Shown piece by piece: positions 5,690 through 6,828 of a DNA stretch of 6,828 nucleotides. A program made the position numbers and the translations under genes. The notes below the pieces were generated by a model. That model was not told the DNA's origin and did not search any database. It saw only the letters and a list, made by a program, of their open reading frames with translations. Source of the DNA: an uncultured Opitutales bacterium (lineage in GTDB: Bacteria > Verrucomicrobiota > Verrucomicrobiia > Opitutales > Intestinicryptomonadaceae); NCBI GenBank assembly GCA_900548275.1, contig URJY01000048.1:1-6828 (forward strand), in the 5' to 3' direction. Positions within the stretch are counted from its first letter, which is position 1. Each line of letters begins with the position of its first letter.

Positions 5690-5699
5690 AAATACTATT
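5690..5699 (+). promoter_or_regulatory. Half-site AAATACTATT at the PEP-CTERM start codon
   Basis: These ten bases directly before the ATG are identical to 5435-5444, the right half and flank of the first palindrome. They occupy the place where a ribosome binding site would stand, and no Shine-Dalgarno motif is present. The repeat could be an extra protein-binding half-site or simply a favoured A/T-rich leader sequence. Confidence 0.25.
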
Positions 5700-6755
5700 A
5701 TGACGAAGTTAACAAATACTCTGTTCGCGGGCGCGGCTCTGCTCTGCTCTGCACTGTCGGCAAGTGCCCTGACATCCCCGCTGACTGCGGACACAACAAT
5801 AATAAGCGACGAAACCGTATCGGGCGAAAAGTTCGCAATCAACAACGGCGTTACCCTGACCGTGGGCGACGGCGTTTCGAATACGACACTGACCATCGAA
5901 AACACGGGCGACAAGCCGCTCGCAAACAACGGCAAAATCATCGTTTCGAAAGGCAGCACGTTCAACGTCATCCGCAACGATTTCGTCGAGTGGGCTTCGG
6001 CTTCGGTTGCGGGCAACATCGACATCTACGGCACGCTCGTTACAAAATACGGCGAAAAGTCGGGCAGCGGAATGTACAACGGCTACAACCTCGCCGTCAA
6101 CGCCGACAAGACAATCAATGTCTACGGCACGCTGACTTACGAAAACGGCGCGATGTCGCTGAGCGTTGCGAACACGACGGGCGGCAGGGTAAATCTGCAC
6201 AGCGGCTCGACGACGACCGTCAACAAAGTCGTTTTCAACGGCGGCGGCACAAGCGGTGCGGTGCTGAAAATCGGCGGCAATGCCGTGTTCCAGAGAACGG
6301 CAAGCGGCGGCAACGTTTACATAACGGTCGGCTCCAATTCGAAAGGGAGTAAAATAGACCTCTCGACCGCCGACGCGGTGAATTTCGCGACAATGACGCT
6401 TCAGAAAGGCTCGGCTTTCGGGTTCATTCTCGGCGACAACGTTGTAAGTTTGGAAAAGTTGAACGCCGATGCGACGGCGGAAAGTTTGACTTTTGAAGAT
6501 TTCAAAAACGACATTTTCCAAATCAAGGATTACTCGAACCTGTCGATTGTAGACGGCGCGACATTGCGCGTTGCAAACAGCACGTCGTACACGGACATCG
6601 CGCTGATTAAGGATACGGCGTTGGAGGCGGGACAGTACTGGACGATTACGTCGGAAGGCTTCCTGAACGTAGTCCCAGAACCAGCCGAATATGCCGCTAT
6701 TTTGGGGGCGATTGCGATTGCTTTTGCATTGAAGCTTCGTTGCTCCAGAAAATAA
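5700..6755 (+). CDS. PEP-CTERM surface protein, beta-solenoid-like
   Basis: A 351-residue predicted exported surface or extracellular protein of unknown specific function. Residues 1-23 form a signal peptide ending in ASA, a good signal peptidase I site. The C terminus is a classic PEP-CTERM sorting tail: VPEP at 325-328, a hydrophobic helix at about 330-344 and a basic end (LKLRCSRK). In this family an exosortase recognises the tail and releases or anchors the protein; no exosortase gene lies in the window. The body is poor in cysteine, rich in Asn, Gly, Thr and Ser, and built of short repeating beta strands such as NNGVTLTVGDG (48-58), NNGKIIVSKGSTFNV (76-90), AGNIDIYGTL (104-113) and ADKTINVYGTL (135-145), spaced like rungs of a beta-solenoid of the autotransporter passenger type. 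The ATG is set by the signal peptide. The gene has a long upstream region with repeated palindromes and its own terminator, so it is probably transcribed and regulated alone. It may be an adhesin or matrix component, which is inference. Confidence 0.85.
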   Translation: MTKLTNTLFAGAALLCSALSASALTSPLTADTTIISDETVSGEKFAINNGVTLTVGDGVSNTTLTIENTGDKPLANNGKIIVSKGSTFNVIRNDFVEWASASVAGNIDIYGTLVTKYGEKSGSGMYNGYNLAVNADKTINVYGTLTYENGAMSLSVANTTGGRVNLHSGSTTTVNKVVFNGGGTSGAVLKIGGNAVFQRTASGGNVYITVGSNSKGSKIDLSTADAVNFATMTLQKGSAFGFILGDNVVSLEKLNADATAESLTFEDFKNDIFQIKDYSNLSIVDGATLRVANSTSYTDIALIKDTALEAGQYWTITSEGFLNVVPEPAEYAAILGAIAIAFALKLRCSRK

Positions 6756-6758
6756 GAC

Positions 6759-6798
6759 TGCGAATGTAGGCTAACTACAATTCGCACCCTTATTTTCC
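6759..6798 (+). terminator. Probable intrinsic terminator of the PEP-CTERM gene
   Basis: TGCGAAT (6759-6765) pairs with ATTCGCA (6780-6786), and GTAG (6766-6769) with CTAC (6775-6778), around a GCTAA loop with one bulged A (6779). The stem starts three bases after the stop codon and is followed by CCCTTATTTTCC, a moderately T-rich tail. The remaining 30 bases to the window end show no gene. Confidence 0.65.
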
Positions 6799-6828
6799 TC
6801 CGCGCCTACCTTCAATGGCAAAATCAAT

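Larger units (their letters stand above)
5264..5699 (+). other. 436-bp non-coding regulatory stretch
   Basis: No credible gene lies between the lipoprotein stop and the PEP-CTERM start. The stretch begins with the lipoprotein terminator (5293-5322). From about 5400 it becomes rich in A and T and contains the first palindrome (5427-5441), a tandem 8-bp repeat (GAAATCGG twice, 5529-5544), a TGCAA-N4-TTGCA inverted repeat (5572-5585), the second palindrome (5602-5616), a possible -10 element TATAAC (5628-5633) and a half-site at the start codon (5690-5699). TGCAACA also occurs twice, at 5421-5427 and 5572-5578, each time beside or within one of these repeats. The only longer open frame (5321-5566) starts with TTG and gives a composition unlike a protein. 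Confidence 0.7.

Noticed and set aside
5709..6521. 270-codon minus-strand reading frame across the PEP-CTERM gene
   Set aside because: It is antisense to a gene with signal peptide and sorting tail, and its composition (many Arg, Val, Ala) is typical of a reverse-frame shadow.
6759..6786. Inverted repeat at the right end considered as an attachment or insertion-sequence end
   Set aside because: It directly follows a stop codon and is followed by a T-rich tail, so a terminator explains it, and there is no transposase or integrase nearby.

Overview
The window reads as bacterial chromosome with six complete protein genes and no RNA gene, insertion sequence or CRISPR array. Two genes lie on the minus strand on the left (an L-rhamnose transporter and L-rhamnose isomerase). 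Four lie on the plus strand on the right (glycerate kinase, pyrroline-5-carboxylate reductase, a small PEGA lipoprotein and a PEP-CTERM surface protein). The best guess for the host is a Verrucomicrobiota bacterium, perhaps of the Opitutales. The grounds are a protein with a PEP-CTERM sorting tail of the 'VPEP-x-x-YAAILGAIAIAF' style common in that group, a PEGA lipoprotein, GC-rich coding DNA beside AT-rich leaders, and the lack of Shine-Dalgarno sequences before every gene. This assignment is inference from family knowledge, not a database match.

Layout: positions 1-65 hold only an AT-rich inverted repeat. rhaT (66-1106, minus) and rhaA (1185-2435, minus) form a transport-plus-isomerase pair for L-rhamnose. 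RhaT brings rhamnose in with a proton and RhaA converts it to L-rhamnulose. The kinase and aldolase that would complete the pathway are not in the window. A strong intrinsic terminator stands between the two genes on their transcribed strand, so rhaT is probably expressed by partial read-through. A 253-bp divergent region (2436-2688) separates rhaA from glxK.

glxK (2689-3819) and proC (3848-4648) are 28 bp apart with no terminator between them and are probably co-transcribed housekeeping genes (glycerate phosphorylation; last step of proline synthesis). A long hairpin follows proC. The PEGA lipoprotein gene (4787-5263) has its own promoter candidate and a textbook terminator, so it is a single-gene unit.

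The least explained part is the 436-bp non-coding stretch 5264-5699 before the PEP-CTERM gene (5700-6755). It carries two copies of one 15-bp palindrome, in opposite orientation and 175 bp apart, plus another inverted repeat. A matching half-site lies directly at the start codon, and a similar half-site lies before the lipoprotein gene. This looks like a binding array for an unidentified regulator controlling a surface protein. I see no clearly new multi-gene system; the regulatory region is the most notable signal.
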